Positions 15,981-24,687 of a stretch of DNA of 64,000 nt are shown here, in pieces (position 1 is the first letter of the stretch; each line of letters opens with the position of its first letter). The notes under the pieces were generated by a model. That model was not told the origin of the DNA. It worked only from the letters and a program-made list of their open reading frames with translations, and ran no database searches. The stretch is from contig NZ_SDPQ02000003.1 of assembly GCF_004134905.2 (NCBI RefSeq), forward strand, positions 434,001 through 498,000. The letters run 5' to 3'. The DNA is from Aeromicrobium ginsengisoli (GTDB lineage: Bacteria; Actinomycetota; Actinomycetes; Propionibacteriales; Nocardioidaceae). The position numbers were made by a program, and so were the translations under genes.

Positions 15981-16420
15981 CGGTAGCCCCGGTAGCGGTC
16001 GAGCGGACTCGTGAACGTACGCGTGATGTGGACCGACTTGAGCGGCAGGGCGGCGAGATCGCTGAGGTCGAGCGTGCAGTGCACCGTCACCGAGACGGTG
16101 TCGATCGCCAAGGGGTTGTTGGGATCGGGCAGGTCGAACGCGGTCTTGCTCAACACCGGCGGGTCGGCCACCGCAGTGTCGCGGCACGACGACGGCGCAT
16201 CGGCCATGGCGTCGGCGATGACCTCGTTGACGGTCTTGGGGACGTCGGCGCGTACGTTCTGGGCCGTCGCCGCGCGGGCCGCGTCGCGGGCTGCCTGGTC
16301 GACGAGGTTCTCGGTCTGGGCGTAGCGGCCGAACGCGATGATCAGCATCATCAGCGCCAGCAGGAACGGGGCGACGATGACCAGCTCGAGGCTGGCCGAG
16401 CCGCGGTCCTCGCGCCTCAC
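15977..16420 (-). CDS. TadE-family minor pilin (second copy)
   Basis: 147 residues. DRGSASLELVIVAPFLLALMM (about 5-25) is a TadE-type pseudopilin N-terminus: a Gly before the hydrophobic helix and a Glu at position 5 of the putative mature chain. The rest is periplasmic, with two cysteines. It overlaps both neighbours by ATGA, so it is translated in step with the TadE and TadG genes. Confidence 0.85.
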   Translation of the reverse strand: MRREDRGSASLELVIVAPFLLALMMLIIAFGRYAQTENLVDQAARDAARAATAQNVRADVPKTVNEVIADAMADAPSSCRDTAVADPPVLSKTAFDLPDPNNPLAIDTVSVTVHCTLDLSDLAALPLKSVHITRTFTSPLDRYRGYR

Positions 16421-16824
16421 GGCGAGTCCCTCGTGTCGCCCCTGAACTGCTCGAGCGTCGCCTCGGAGGACTGCTGGATCTCGACGGAACCGCCCAGCGG
16501 AAGCACGGCGTCACCGATCACGAGCATCGTCACGCGCCCGGTCTTGGTGTCGATCGAGCCGACCGCGGTGACGTTCTTGAGCCGGCCGATCTTGGTGGCA
16601 TAGCCCTCGGTGACGTCCTCGGCAGCGTTGACGAACGCGCGCGGGTCGGAGTTGTTGCCGGCCAGCCGCAGGTAGGAGACGCCCTCGCGCGACGCCGACT
16701 GCGCGGTGTTGCGCGCATAGAGATAGAGACCCGCCTGGATGATCGTGAAGATCAGGAGCAGGAAGACCGGCGCGATGATCGAGAACTCGACCGCGCTGGT
16801 GCCGCGCTCACGACGAACGCGCAG
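16417..16824 (-). CDS. TadE-family minor pilin (first copy), apparent CTG start
   Basis: The conserved part RRERGTSAVEFSIIAPVFLLL is a TadE N-terminus. No ATG, GTG or TTG lies in frame between the end of the flp gene and this motif. A CTG at 16824, one nt past the flp stop, would give a 135-residue protein starting M-R-V-R-R-E-R-G, the expected form. The only upstream conventional start nearby is a GTG at 16974, which would overlap flp by about 150 nt and add an unlikely Ser-rich segment. The start is therefore uncertain; the domain is not. Confidence 0.75.
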   Translation of the reverse strand: MRVRRERGTSAVEFSIIAPVFLLLIFTIIQAGLYLYARNTAQSASREGVSYLRLAGNNSDPRAFVNAAEDVTEGYATKIGRLKNVTAVGSIDTKTGRVTMLVIGDAVLPLGGSVEIQQSSEATLEQFRGDTRDSP

Positions 16825-16825
16825 C

Positions 16826-17044
16826 TCAGGTGTTGGAACCTTGCTGGATCTTGTTGGAGTTGTCCTCGACGACGCCCTGGATGACCTTGGCGACCACGAG
16901 CGCGAGGACGACGACGACCGCCGAGATGATGGCCCACTCGATCGCGGAGGCGCCGCGCTCGTTGAAGCCTGCACGTCGTGCCCGGTCTGCGCGGGCGTGG
17001 ACGTACGCGATGATTGCCCTGGCGTAGAACAGTTCTGCTGACAC
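16826..17044 (-). CDS. Flp-type pilin (type IVb) candidate
   Basis: 72 residues from GTG 17044. A 32-residue basic leader ends in NERG, followed by ASAIEWAIISAVVVVLALVV. That is a class IVb prepilin cleavage site (after Gly) with Glu at mature position 5, followed by about 38 more residues. This is the expected major pilin of the Tad pilus. A GGGGG stretch (17053-17057) lies 8 nt before the GTG. It directly follows the TadC gene. Confidence 0.85.
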   Translation of the reverse strand: MSAELFYARAIIAYVHARADRARRAGFNERGASAIEWAIISAVVVVLALVVAKVIQGVVEDNSNKIQQGSNT

Positions 17045-17076
17045 GAAATCTTCCCCCGACGCATGGAAACCGTCGC

Positions 17077-17979
17077 CTACCTGAGCTGGCTGACGGCTGG
17101 ATAGGCCAAGAATACCAAGAACGCTATGCACATCAGCAGCTGTGCCATCAACATCGACTGCGAGCTCTCGCCAGCCGCTCCCTCGATGTCGACCATCTCC
17201 TTGCGACGCATGCTCTCGGCCCGTGCCATGAGGGACAGGCGGATCCTCGCGCCCTCGTCACCGGCCAGGGCGAGGGCCGACGCCAGGTCGCGCAGCTCGT
17301 CGACGCCGAGGTCACGGCCGAGCCTCGCGATGCCCTCCCACGGGGTCCAGCCCATGATGCGGGCGTTGGACAGCGCCTGGCGCATGCGCACCATCGCCCA
17401 GTGGTCGCCGAACGACGACGCCGCCATGAGCGCCTCGGGGAGGCCTCGTCCACCGGCGAGGTTCATCGCCACGAGATCGAGGAATGCGCCGGTCACGTGA
17501 CGGAAGTCGCGGCGACGCGACTCGGCCTCGCGGTGCAGGGTCAGGTCGGGCAGGAAGAAGGCGAAGATGCCCGCAATGAGTGCGAACACGATCGGGAGCC
17601 CACCGTTGCCGCCGAACCCGAACAGGAAGACCACGGCGGGGAACCAGATGAACGCGGTCAGGCCCAGCAGTGCCTTGGTACCGAGGTGCGTGGTCATCGG
17701 CCGGTTCATGACCGCGAGATCCTCACGCGTACGCATGAGCTGCCAGCCGCGAGCCGAGACCTCGGCCTCGATGCGCTCGCCGACGGTCTCGCGGATGCGC
17801 TCGAGTCGGCCGTCGGCGCCCGCCCCGGCAGCGCTCGCCGTGAGCGACCGACGTGAATGGCGCGTGCGGTCGAGCCTGCTGAGGGTCGCGGCGACACCGG
17901 GCACAGGACGGCTGAGCAGCACCACGATGATGAGGATGCCGGCGCCGACGCTGGCGCCTGCGAGCAGCTCGAGGATCAT
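17077..17979 (-). CDS. tadC: TadC-like type II/IV secretion F-family membrane protein
   Basis: 300 residues. Four hydrophobic segments flank a cytoplasmic T2SSF domain (about 155-270), with FLDLVAMNLAGGRGLPEAL as its recognisable start. Together with TadB it should form the inner-membrane platform that TadA drives during pilus assembly. The start overlaps the TadB stop by 4 nt. Confidence 0.88.
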   Translation of the reverse strand: MILELLAGASVGAGILIIVVLLSRPVPGVAATLSRLDRTRHSRRSLTASAAGAGADGRLERIRETVGERIEAEVSARGWQLMRTREDLAVMNRPMTTHLGTKALLGLTAFIWFPAVVFLFGFGGNGGLPIVFALIAGIFAFFLPDLTLHREAESRRRDFRHVTGAFLDLVAMNLAGGRGLPEALMAASSFGDHWAMVRMRQALSNARIMGWTPWEGIARLGRDLGVDELRDLASALALAGDEGARIRLSLMARAESMRRKEMVDIEGAAGESSQSMLMAQLLMCIAFLVFLAYPAVSQLR

Positions 17980-18860
17980 GCTTCCGGCACCTTCGTCGTG
18001 GGGGTGATGAGGAAGCGTTCGGGCTCGCTCACACCGGACAGGCTGCGGAGCCAGAACACGCTGAGGCCGAAGACCGCGAGCACCACGGCCAGGACCGTCT
18101 GACCTTCGACGGTGCCGTAGGGCTTGACGTACTCGCGGTTGAAGAGCACGAGCAGGGTCGCGACGCCGGCGATGACGCCCACGACGACCTGGACGCTGCG
18201 GCGGGTGCTGCGCCGGCTCGACTCCACCCGGCGACGTACGTCGAGCTCGTCGCGGGCCGAGCTGGCCAGCGCCGTGAGGACGTCACGCAGGCCCGGACCG
18301 CGGAGGCGGGCGTTGAGGATCAGGGCCGCGACGACGAGGTCTGCGGACGGGTCGTCGAGATCCTCGGAGAACTTCATGAGCGCGTCGGGCAGAGGTTCGC
18401 GTACGCGCAGGCGGTCGACCAGGAGGTTGAGCGCGGGGCGGATCGACGGGGCGGCGTTGACCGCGGTCGCCGGGATCGCCTGCTCCAGGCCGACGGCACC
18501 GGCGATCGTGTCACGAAGAGCCTCGATCCAGCCTGCGAGCCCTTCGATGCGGGCGATCGCCGCTCGTTCGTGGCGGGCGCCGCCGAACACGCGGTCCCAG
18601 AAGGCGACCAGCGCGCCGAGCACCACGGCGAGGACGACCCAGCGGGTCAGCGCGAGGATCACGACGCCCACGAGCGCTCCGGCGAGCAGCTGCTGCCCGC
18701 GGCGCCGGGTCGTACGCGAGGACACCCTGCGGCGCTGCGGCGTCGCGCCCTCGACCGTGCCGGACTCCCCGCCCCGGAGCGCGAAGACCAGGAGCACGCA
18801 GCCGAGGCCGAGCAGTGCTCCCGTCGTGACCGCGAGGGGTATCCGGTAGTCCTCCAACAT
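17976..18860 (-). CDS. tadB: TadB-like type II/IV secretion F-family membrane protein
   Basis: 294 residues. It has N-terminal helices (about 7-28 and 58-88), a T2SSF domain (about 105-235, from GWIEALRDTIAGAVGLEQAI) and two C-terminal helices. It is the partner platform protein of TadC. The gene lies 3 nt after tadA and overlaps tadC by ATGA. Confidence 0.88.
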   Translation of the reverse strand: MLEDYRIPLAVTTGALLGLGCVLLVFALRGGESGTVEGATPQRRRVSSRTTRRRGQQLLAGALVGVVILALTRWVVLAVVLGALVAFWDRVFGGARHERAAIARIEGLAGWIEALRDTIAGAVGLEQAIPATAVNAAPSIRPALNLLVDRLRVREPLPDALMKFSEDLDDPSADLVVAALILNARLRGPGLRDVLTALASSARDELDVRRRVESSRRSTRRSVQVVVGVIAGVATLLVLFNREYVKPYGTVEGQTVLAVVLAVFGLSVFWLRSLSGVSEPERFLITPTTKVPEA

Positions 18861-18863
18861 GGT

Positions 18864-20171
18864 CTAGGTCCACCTGCCGTGGACCATGGGCTGGTAGCCG
18901 TGGTCCTGGAGGTCGGCGATGCAGCCGATCGGCGAGTGCGGCACGGCCCGGCCGTCGCCGTCCGGCGCGAACACCTCGTTGGACAGCACCTGGCCGTCGT
19001 GACCGACGACCTCGCGGATGCTCTCGACGACACGGACCTGTCCGCCGCCGGTCGCGTGGTCGTTGTGCTTGCGGATGAACACGACGAAGTCGAGGGCGCC
19101 GGCGATCAGCATCGTCGTGGCCTCGAGCGGCAGCCGCTCGCGGCTCTGGATCGCGTAGGTGCCGATGCGGTTGAACACCTCGAGCGAGGAGTTGGCGTGG
19201 ATCGTCGACAGCGAGCCGTCGTTGCCTTGGCTCATGGCGTTGAGCATCGTGACGATCTCGTCGCCCAGCACCTCACCGACGATGACCCGCGAGGGGTTCA
19301 TGCGCAGCGAGCGGCGTACGAGCTCGGCCATCGAGACGTGGCCGAGGCCTTCGGAGTTGCCGAGCCGCTCCTCGAACGAGACGACGTTGGGGTGCAGGTC
19401 CTCGTACTCGCCGAGGCCGACCTCGAGGGCCCGCTCGACGGTGATGAGGCGCTCCGACGCCGGGATCACGTTGGCCAAAGCGCGGAGCATCGTGGTCTTG
19501 CCGGCGTTGGTCGCTCCGGCGATCATGATGTTCTTGCGCGCCTTGACCGCGGCGGTCAGGAACGAGCCGATCTCGGGCGACATCGTGCCGTTGGCGACGA
19601 GCTCGTGCAGGAACACCCGGCCGAGGCGCGCCTTGCGCACCGAGATCGACGGTCGCGCGCACACGTTCATGACGGCGGACAGACGCGACCCGTCGGGCAG
19701 CCGGAGGTCGAGCTGCGGGTTGGCCGAGTCGAACGGCCGGCTCGACAGGCCGGTGTGGGCGGCCAGGACCTGGACCAGCTCGACGAGCTCGTCGTCGGTC
19801 TCCGCGACGGGCGGGTGACGCTCTTCACGCCCGTCGGCGTACTGGACGAACACGTGGTCACAGCCGTTGATGTCGATGTTCTCGACGTCGGGGTCGGACA
19901 GCAGCGGCTCGAGCCGGCCGACGCCGAACAGTGCCGAGTGGATCGCGGAGGCGACCTGGCCCTCGATGTCGGCCGGGATCGGCGAACGGCCTTCGGCGAC
20001 CTCGTAGCGGGCGTGGTCCTCGAGGACCTGGATGATCAACGACCGGGCGTACTCGCGCTCGTCGTCGACGTTCATCGGTGCGACGCCGCTGATCTGGTCG
20101 CGGCGACGCTGCTCGTTGAGCCTGTCGGCAACCTGGCCGCGGAGCGCACGGACGAGGTCGTGGTCGATCAT
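18864..20171 (-). CDS. tadA: TadA/CpaF pilus assembly ATPase
   Basis: 435 residues. Walker A is GATNAGKT (219-226) and Walker B is RVIVGEV (295-301), followed by the GE-DE pair and the His-box GSLSTIHA (319-326). The N-terminal domain (about 40-200) has the CpaF pattern FGVGRLEPLLSDPDVENIDING. It hydrolyses ATP at the cytoplasmic face to power pilin assembly. The start overlaps the TadZ-like gene by 4 nt. Confidence 0.93.
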   Translation of the reverse strand: MIDHDLVRALRGQVADRLNEQRRRDQISGVAPMNVDDEREYARSLIIQVLEDHARYEVAEGRSPIPADIEGQVASAIHSALFGVGRLEPLLSDPDVENIDINGCDHVFVQYADGREERHPPVAETDDELVELVQVLAAHTGLSSRPFDSANPQLDLRLPDGSRLSAVMNVCARPSISVRKARLGRVFLHELVANGTMSPEIGSFLTAAVKARKNIMIAGATNAGKTTMLRALANVIPASERLITVERALEVGLGEYEDLHPNVVSFEERLGNSEGLGHVSMAELVRRSLRMNPSRVIVGEVLGDEIVTMLNAMSQGNDGSLSTIHANSSLEVFNRIGTYAIQSRERLPLEATTMLIAGALDFVVFIRKHNDHATGGGQVRVVESIREVVGHDGQVLSNEVFAPDGDGRAVPHSPIGCIADLQDHGYQPMVHGRWT

Positions 20172-20962
20172 GAGGCAACCTCCGGGCTGGACTGCTCGAC
20201 CGGCCGGAACGCGCCCATCGTGCGAGCCGCGAGCTCGTCGACGATCGGCTGCGCCGAGCGTACGAGCTGCGTGCGGGCGGGATTGCCGACGACCTGGCCC
20301 AGGAAGAAGCCGGCCCCGGTCTCGTCGGTCGCCAGGTGGTGGACCGCCGCGACCGGCGTCGCTGAACGCTCGATGGCGTCACGGATCTCGTTGACGGTGC
20401 GCGAACGCTTGGGAGGCGCGACCACGACGACATAGATCGGCGCACCGGCGGCCCCGCCGAGCGTGTCGCTGACCTTGCGCAGGCGCTCGCGCAGATGCAC
20501 GACGCTGCTCGGCACGGTGTCGACGAGCATCACCACTGCCGATGCCGAGGCCAGCAGGGCGTTCTGCGGCGTCTCGGCTCCGATGCGGCCGAGGTCGACG
20601 ACCGTGTCGGTGCCGGGGAGGTGCGCGAACAGCAGGCCGAGCTGGCCCCACTGGCCCAACCCCGACGCCTGCTCCGGCGCCGTCATGCCGGTGACGACGT
20701 CGAGCCCGCCGACGATCTGCTCGACGTGCTGGGAGACCAGCTCGGGATAGAGCGACTTGCGGCCGGCGGCCACGAGGTTGAGCAGGCCCGGGTTGGGATC
20801 GAGCGGCTCGCCGTCGATGCCGGGCATGCGCAGCGCGACGTCACCCCCCGACGGGTCGCACTCGACCATGACGCTGGGCCGCGGCCACAGGGCGGCGAAC
20901 AACAACGCCGCCGTGGTCACGCCGGGCGATCCCTTCGCCGAGGCAACGGCAACCATTCCCAT
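20168..20962 (-). CDS. TadZ/CpaE-like MinD-family protein with atypical P-loop
   Basis: 264 residues. It has the MinD/ParA fold: an N-terminal strand MVAVASAKGSPGVTTAALLFAAL with a deviant Walker A. The family's first Lys is present (AKG), but the usual GK[ST] lysine is Val (GVTT). VECDPSGGDVALR (34-46) is a switch-like segment. TadZ proteins place the pilus machine at the cell pole. The missing P-loop Lys may mean weak or no ATP hydrolysis. It sits between the SAF gene and tadA. Confidence 0.82.
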   Translation of the reverse strand: MGMVAVASAKGSPGVTTAALLFAALWPRPSVMVECDPSGGDVALRMPGIDGEPLDPNPGLLNLVAAGRKSLYPELVSQHVEQIVGGLDVVTGMTAPEQASGLGQWGQLGLLFAHLPGTDTVVDLGRIGAETPQNALLASASAVVMLVDTVPSSVVHLRERLRKVSDTLGGAAGAPIYVVVVAPPKRSRTVNEIRDAIERSATPVAAVHHLATDETGAGFFLGQVVGNPARTQLVRSAQPIVDELAARTMGAFRPVEQSSPEVAS

Positions 20963-20965
20963 GCG

Positions 20966-21634
20966 TCAGGCCTCGCAGGTCTGCTTGACGAGGGTGCTCT
21001 CGCCGCCGATCAACGCCGGCGTGATGGACCTGTCCTCGATGCCCTGCGACACGACCGATAGGCACGAAAGGTCGATCGACACGACGATCGCGACCTCGTC
21101 GCCACCCGAGCCGGCGATCGCTCCGCCCTGCTCGTCGCCGACCGAGATCAGCTCGGCGCGCACGGTCTGCCGCTTGCCGCCGTCGGACGTACCGATGTCG
21201 AGCGCGAGCTGGTCACCCGACTGCAGGCCGCTGATGAACGGCGACGCGTCGACCGTGACCGTGAGGCGGGTCTGGTTCTCGCTGAGGCCGGACTTGTCCG
21301 AGACCATCGAGCGCATCAGCACCGTGCCGGGCAGCAGCCGGGCCGCGGCGGACTTGCCCACGATGCTGTCGGAGTCCGACGACGGGACGCCGCCCTTGAA
21401 CCCTTCGGGCAGGCTGACGCGGGTCAGGTCGTCCTTGGAGATCGTCGCGCCCTGGGCGACCTCCTGGTCGACCTGGACGAAGTACGAGCGGTTGCCCGAC
21501 TGGATCGCCAGCCAGGCCGAGGCCAGCGCGCCGCCGAAGATCAGCAGGACGGCGAGGCCGATCAGGGCCGGACGGGACTCCCGGGTCGAGGGGAGCCGCG
21601 AGACGGTGGCCTGGTTCGCGCTCGGTCGTGCCAT
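20966..21634 (-). CDS. SAF-domain protein, CpaB/RcpC-like
   Basis: 222 residues from ATG 21634, preceded by GAGAGG. One membrane helix (about 24-45) is followed by a SAF domain (about 55-125, VDQEVAQGATISKDDL...LLPGTVLMRSMV). This is the layout of Flp pilus assembly CpaB, which in diderms binds at the envelope. The C-terminal part (about 130-222) has two Cys that may pair. An upstream ATG at 21664 lacks a ribosome site. It is the first gene of the Tad part of the block. Confidence 0.82.
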   Translation of the reverse strand: MARPSANQATVSRLPSTRESRPALIGLAVLLIFGGALASAWLAIQSGNRSYFVQVDQEVAQGATISKDDLTRVSLPEGFKGGVPSSDSDSIVGKSAAARLLPGTVLMRSMVSDKSGLSENQTRLTVTVDASPFISGLQSGDQLALDIGTSDGGKRQTVRAELISVGDEQGGAIAGSGGDEVAIVVSIDLSCLSVVSQGIEDRSITPALIGGESTLVKQTCEA

Positions 21635-21756
21635 GTGGTGCACCTCTCGGGGGTATCTGGTCATCCTCGAGGGACAGCAGGATCCGTCCCCCGACGTGGA
21701 TCTCGGGACAAACGGTACACGGACTCACGTATGCCGCTTGACGGCGGACGGCACCG

Positions 21757-22095
21757 TCAGCGAGAGCTCTTGGGGCCGGGCGTTGCAGGAGCTGAGGACG
21801 GCGTGCGGTCCTGTTGCTGCTGTTCCTTCTTCTCGTTCGCCTCGGTCTTGCGGAACGCCTCGGTCACGGCGAGGGCTGCGACGATGACCGCGACGACGAT
21901 CAACCCGACGACCAGCGCCGGCCAGACCCGGCGGTGCTCGCGCCAAGTGCGACGGCTGCCGTGCAGCAAGGCCGACCGCAGCTGCCGACGCCGCATCGCG
22001 TCGGCCTCGAGGACGTAGCGCTCGGCGTTGGGCGTGTTCTGCATCGCCGACCGCGGCCCGACGGGAGGCGGCCGGTGGCCGTCCTGCTCAGTCAT
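21757..22095 (-). CDS. Single-pass membrane protein, type VII/Tad block
   Basis: 112 residues. The basic cytoplasmic N-terminus (ERYVLEADAMRRRQLRSALLHG) leads into one membrane helix (about 58-80), then a charged Glu/Lys/Gln and Pro/Ser-rich tail. The start overlaps the MinD-like gene by 8 nt, so it belongs to the same operon as EccD. No family recognised. It could be a small accessory subunit. Confidence 0.7.
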   Translation of the reverse strand: MTEQDGHRPPPVGPRSAMQNTPNAERYVLEADAMRRRQLRSALLHGSRRTWREHRRVWPALVVGLIVVAVIVAALAVTEAFRKTEANEKKEQQQQDRTPSSAPATPGPKSSR

Positions 22096-23212
22096 GCCTC
22101 GACCTGCGACCGGCCACGAGCCCGGCGACGCGCAGCATCGCCTCGCGGGTGGCCGGGCTGACATGTGCCGGGTCGTACGCGTGACCGCTCTGCAGGTGCG
22201 GATCGGGTGGGACGACGACGACTGCAGCGCCGGGTGCTCCGCCGAACTCGCGCTGGGCGTCGCGGTGGGACTGCTCGTGGGAGCAGACGACGACATTGAT
22301 CGCCGATGCGGCGGCCTGGGGGTTGACGACCTTGATGCGGTCGAGCGCCGCCCGCAGGGCGTGGACGCCGAGCTCGCCCGGGCTCGTCACGACGACCACC
22401 TGGTCGGCCCTGGCGAGAGCCGAGTGGCCACCCTCGCCCGCTTCGTCGCCGACATCGAGCAGGTTGAACGTGTGGTCGGACCGCAACCGGTCGAGGACCC
22501 CGGCGACGTCGGCGCGGGTCAGGCCCTGGTCCCAGCCCGATCCGTCGACGAGTCCCAGGCCGGTGGCCGCGGCCGGCGGCGTGGTCGCCTCGACCTCCGA
22601 CAGCATCGAGGTCACCGTGCGCGGCTCCGCAGCGCCGAACGTACGCCCGAGGGACGGCGAGCCCTGTTGGACATCGACGACGACGCTGTGGTCCTCACGC
22701 ATCGCCATGAACGCTGTGCCGACGCCAACGGCGATCGTGGTGCAGCCCACACCGCCCTTGCCGGCGACGAAGGCGATGATGCGGCGATCGGTCTGTCGCT
22801 GGCGGATCGCGTCGACGGCCTGGCGCTCACCCTGGACGGCCAGCGCTGCGTCGGGCGTCGTGAGTCCCTTGGCGACGGTGCGCAGCAGGCGACCGGTCTG
22901 CCGGGGCGCGGGTTCGGGCGTGCCGGTGCGCGACAGCAGCTGCTCGGCGGCCGACGGCGAACGTACGGAATCGTCCGGCACCGGCTCCGGCTCAGGAGGC
23001 GGCGCGTCGAACTCGGGACGGATCGGCACGACCCGTGCTCGCGGCTCGTCGACGTCATCCGGCTCCGCGCGTGGCGGCGTGCGCGGCTCGGGATCGCCGA
23101 GGCCGAGACTGCGAGGGTCGATGCCCATGCGGCTGAGATCGCTGGCTGCAGACTGCGCCTGACGGCGATCACGCAGCGACTGGTCGGGCTGGTCCTGGTC
23201 GTCGTCGGACAT
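22088..23212 (-). CDS. MinD/ParA-like ATPase of the type VII block
   Basis: 374 residues. A disordered, acidic, Pro-rich N-terminus (about 1-125) precedes a MinD-like domain starting RIIAFVAGKGGVGCTTIAVG. The Walker A is again deviant: GKGGVG is intact but the P-loop Lys is Cys (GCTT). NTP-binding-like elements VVVDVQQGSPSLG and DHTFNLLDVGDEAGEGG follow. Proteins of this type (for example EspI-like) accompany actinobacterial ESX systems. The ATG overlaps the eccD stop by one base (TGATG). Confidence 0.8.
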   Translation of the reverse strand: MSDDDQDQPDQSLRDRRQAQSAASDLSRMGIDPRSLGLGDPEPRTPPRAEPDDVDEPRARVVPIRPEFDAPPPEPEPVPDDSVRSPSAAEQLLSRTGTPEPAPRQTGRLLRTVAKGLTTPDAALAVQGERQAVDAIRQRQTDRRIIAFVAGKGGVGCTTIAVGVGTAFMAMREDHSVVVDVQQGSPSLGRTFGAAEPRTVTSMLSEVEATTPPAAATGLGLVDGSGWDQGLTRADVAGVLDRLRSDHTFNLLDVGDEAGEGGHSALARADQVVVVTSPGELGVHALRAALDRIKVVNPQAAASAINVVVCSHEQSHRDAQREFGGAPGAAVVVVPPDPHLQSGHAYDPAHVSPATREAMLRVAGLVAGRRSRHD

Positions 23213-24567
23213 CAGAAGACCCCTCCCATCTTCTCGTAGATGCCGAGGGCACCGAACAGCACGACGAGGAGGTCGACCACGACGAGGAACTCGACGACGT
23301 TGAGCCAGCGCTTGACCCGGGCCCGCGTGATCTCGGACATCTGCAGCGTCGACAGCGCAACCGCCGCCAGCAACACCAGGGCGATGGCGACGACGAGCCA
23401 CGGCGTCGTGGACTCCTCCTCGACGGCGAAGCGGACCGCCGCGAACACGACGACCGCGATGCCGGCAACGCGCAGCGGCAGCATGTGCGGCGTACGGGAG
23501 AACAGCCGTGACCGGAGGATGGCTGCGGCAGCCAGCGTCAGGGCCAGCGTGCGGTCCCACGAGCTGCCGGCCAGGTCGAGGGCGATGCCGCCCCACGCGA
23601 CGACCAACGAGATGCCGACGAGCGAGCCGATCAGGACCGCGTTGCTCGCGCGATAGCGGGCCCGCAGCGTGACGAGGTCGAGCCGTCCGACGTGGCGTAC
23701 GCGGTAGTCCGCGCTGGCCAGACCGCCGACCGACAGCGACACCAGTGGGATGACGCCGACGACCATGAGGACGACGACCGGGAGGATGCGGCGGTAGTGG
23801 TCGACCGGGACGTCGGTCCAGCCGACGATCGCATAGCTGAGCCCCGCGACCAGGACGACGGCGCCGACCGCGAGGTGGCCGGTCGCTGCGGGAGTCAGGA
23901 GGCGGGCGATTCCGGCGACCAGGGCGACCGACACGACGGTGATCGCGAGGACCTCCCAGCTGTCGACGTCGGCGCGGTCACCCAGCACCGCCCCCGCAAG
24001 GGCGGCGAACACCATGGCGCCGGCGGCCGCGACCTGGGCGTCGACGACGCGCGCGAACCGGGAGGACCACCAGGTGACGAACAGCAGGATCGCAGTCGTG
24101 AGCAGCGTCGCGGTCGGGGTGACGACGTCATCGAGGCGGCCACCCTCGTCGAGCTGTCCAGCAGCCCAGGCGATCACGCCGAGCGCAGTCAGCACCGCGA
24201 CGCCGAGGATCACCGTGAAGGAGCGCGTCGTCAGCGTCGACCAGACGCCGCCCGACGCGTCGACGCTGTCCTCGACGGTGTCGCGTACGTCCTCGACCGC
24301 CACCGGGCGGACGTCGTCGTCCTGCGCCCGCAGCTCGAGGATGTCGCCGTCGAGCACGCCGGCGTCACCCAGCGTCTGCGCCAAGGACAGCGAGGCGCCA
24401 CCCAGGTGGGCGAGGGTCCAGCTCGTCGGCGAGCCGTTGGTGTTGTCGGGTGCGGCGTAGCGCATGACCTGCGGCAACACGTCGGCCAGCGGCAAGGCAT
24501 TGGGGAGCGCGAGGTCGATCGTACGATCGGTCGTGACGACCGTGACCCGGCTGTATGCAGTCAGCAA
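23212..24567 (-). CDS. eccD: EccD-like type VII secretion membrane protein
   Basis: 451 residues. The N-terminal about 85 residues have the YukD/ubiquitin-like pattern (RVTVVTTDRTIDLALPNALPLADVLPQV), followed by about eleven hydrophobic helices. EccD forms the membrane vestibule of ESX systems. The start is TTG at 24567 with AAGGGGG ending 7 nt upstream, which supports it. It is divergent from eccC across 120 bp and heads the long minus-strand block. Confidence 0.88.
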   Translation of the reverse strand: MLTAYSRVTVVTTDRTIDLALPNALPLADVLPQVMRYAAPDNTNGSPTSWTLAHLGGASLSLAQTLGDAGVLDGDILELRAQDDDVRPVAVEDVRDTVEDSVDASGGVWSTLTTRSFTVILGVAVLTALGVIAWAAGQLDEGGRLDDVVTPTATLLTTAILLFVTWWSSRFARVVDAQVAAAGAMVFAALAGAVLGDRADVDSWEVLAITVVSVALVAGIARLLTPAATGHLAVGAVVLVAGLSYAIVGWTDVPVDHYRRILPVVVLMVVGVIPLVSLSVGGLASADYRVRHVGRLDLVTLRARYRASNAVLIGSLVGISLVVAWGGIALDLAGSSWDRTLALTLAAAAILRSRLFSRTPHMLPLRVAGIAVVVFAAVRFAVEEESTTPWLVVAIALVLLAAVALSTLQMSEITRARVKRWLNVVEFLVVVDLLVVLFGALGIYEKMGGVF

Positions 24568-24687
24568 CGGTCAACCCCCTTGACGTCACGGTATGCCAGT
24601 GGCCGCACCTTGCGGGCTCGAGATGGCGCTAGCGAGCATATCGTTGACCCACGCCACCACACATCCGCTCATCGAACCCGGGGACTC

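Noticed and set aside
23692-24687. Upstream extension of eccC to a start inside eccD
   Set aside because: It would overlap eccD antisense for about 880 nt. The ATG at 24688 gives the normal EccC N-terminus.
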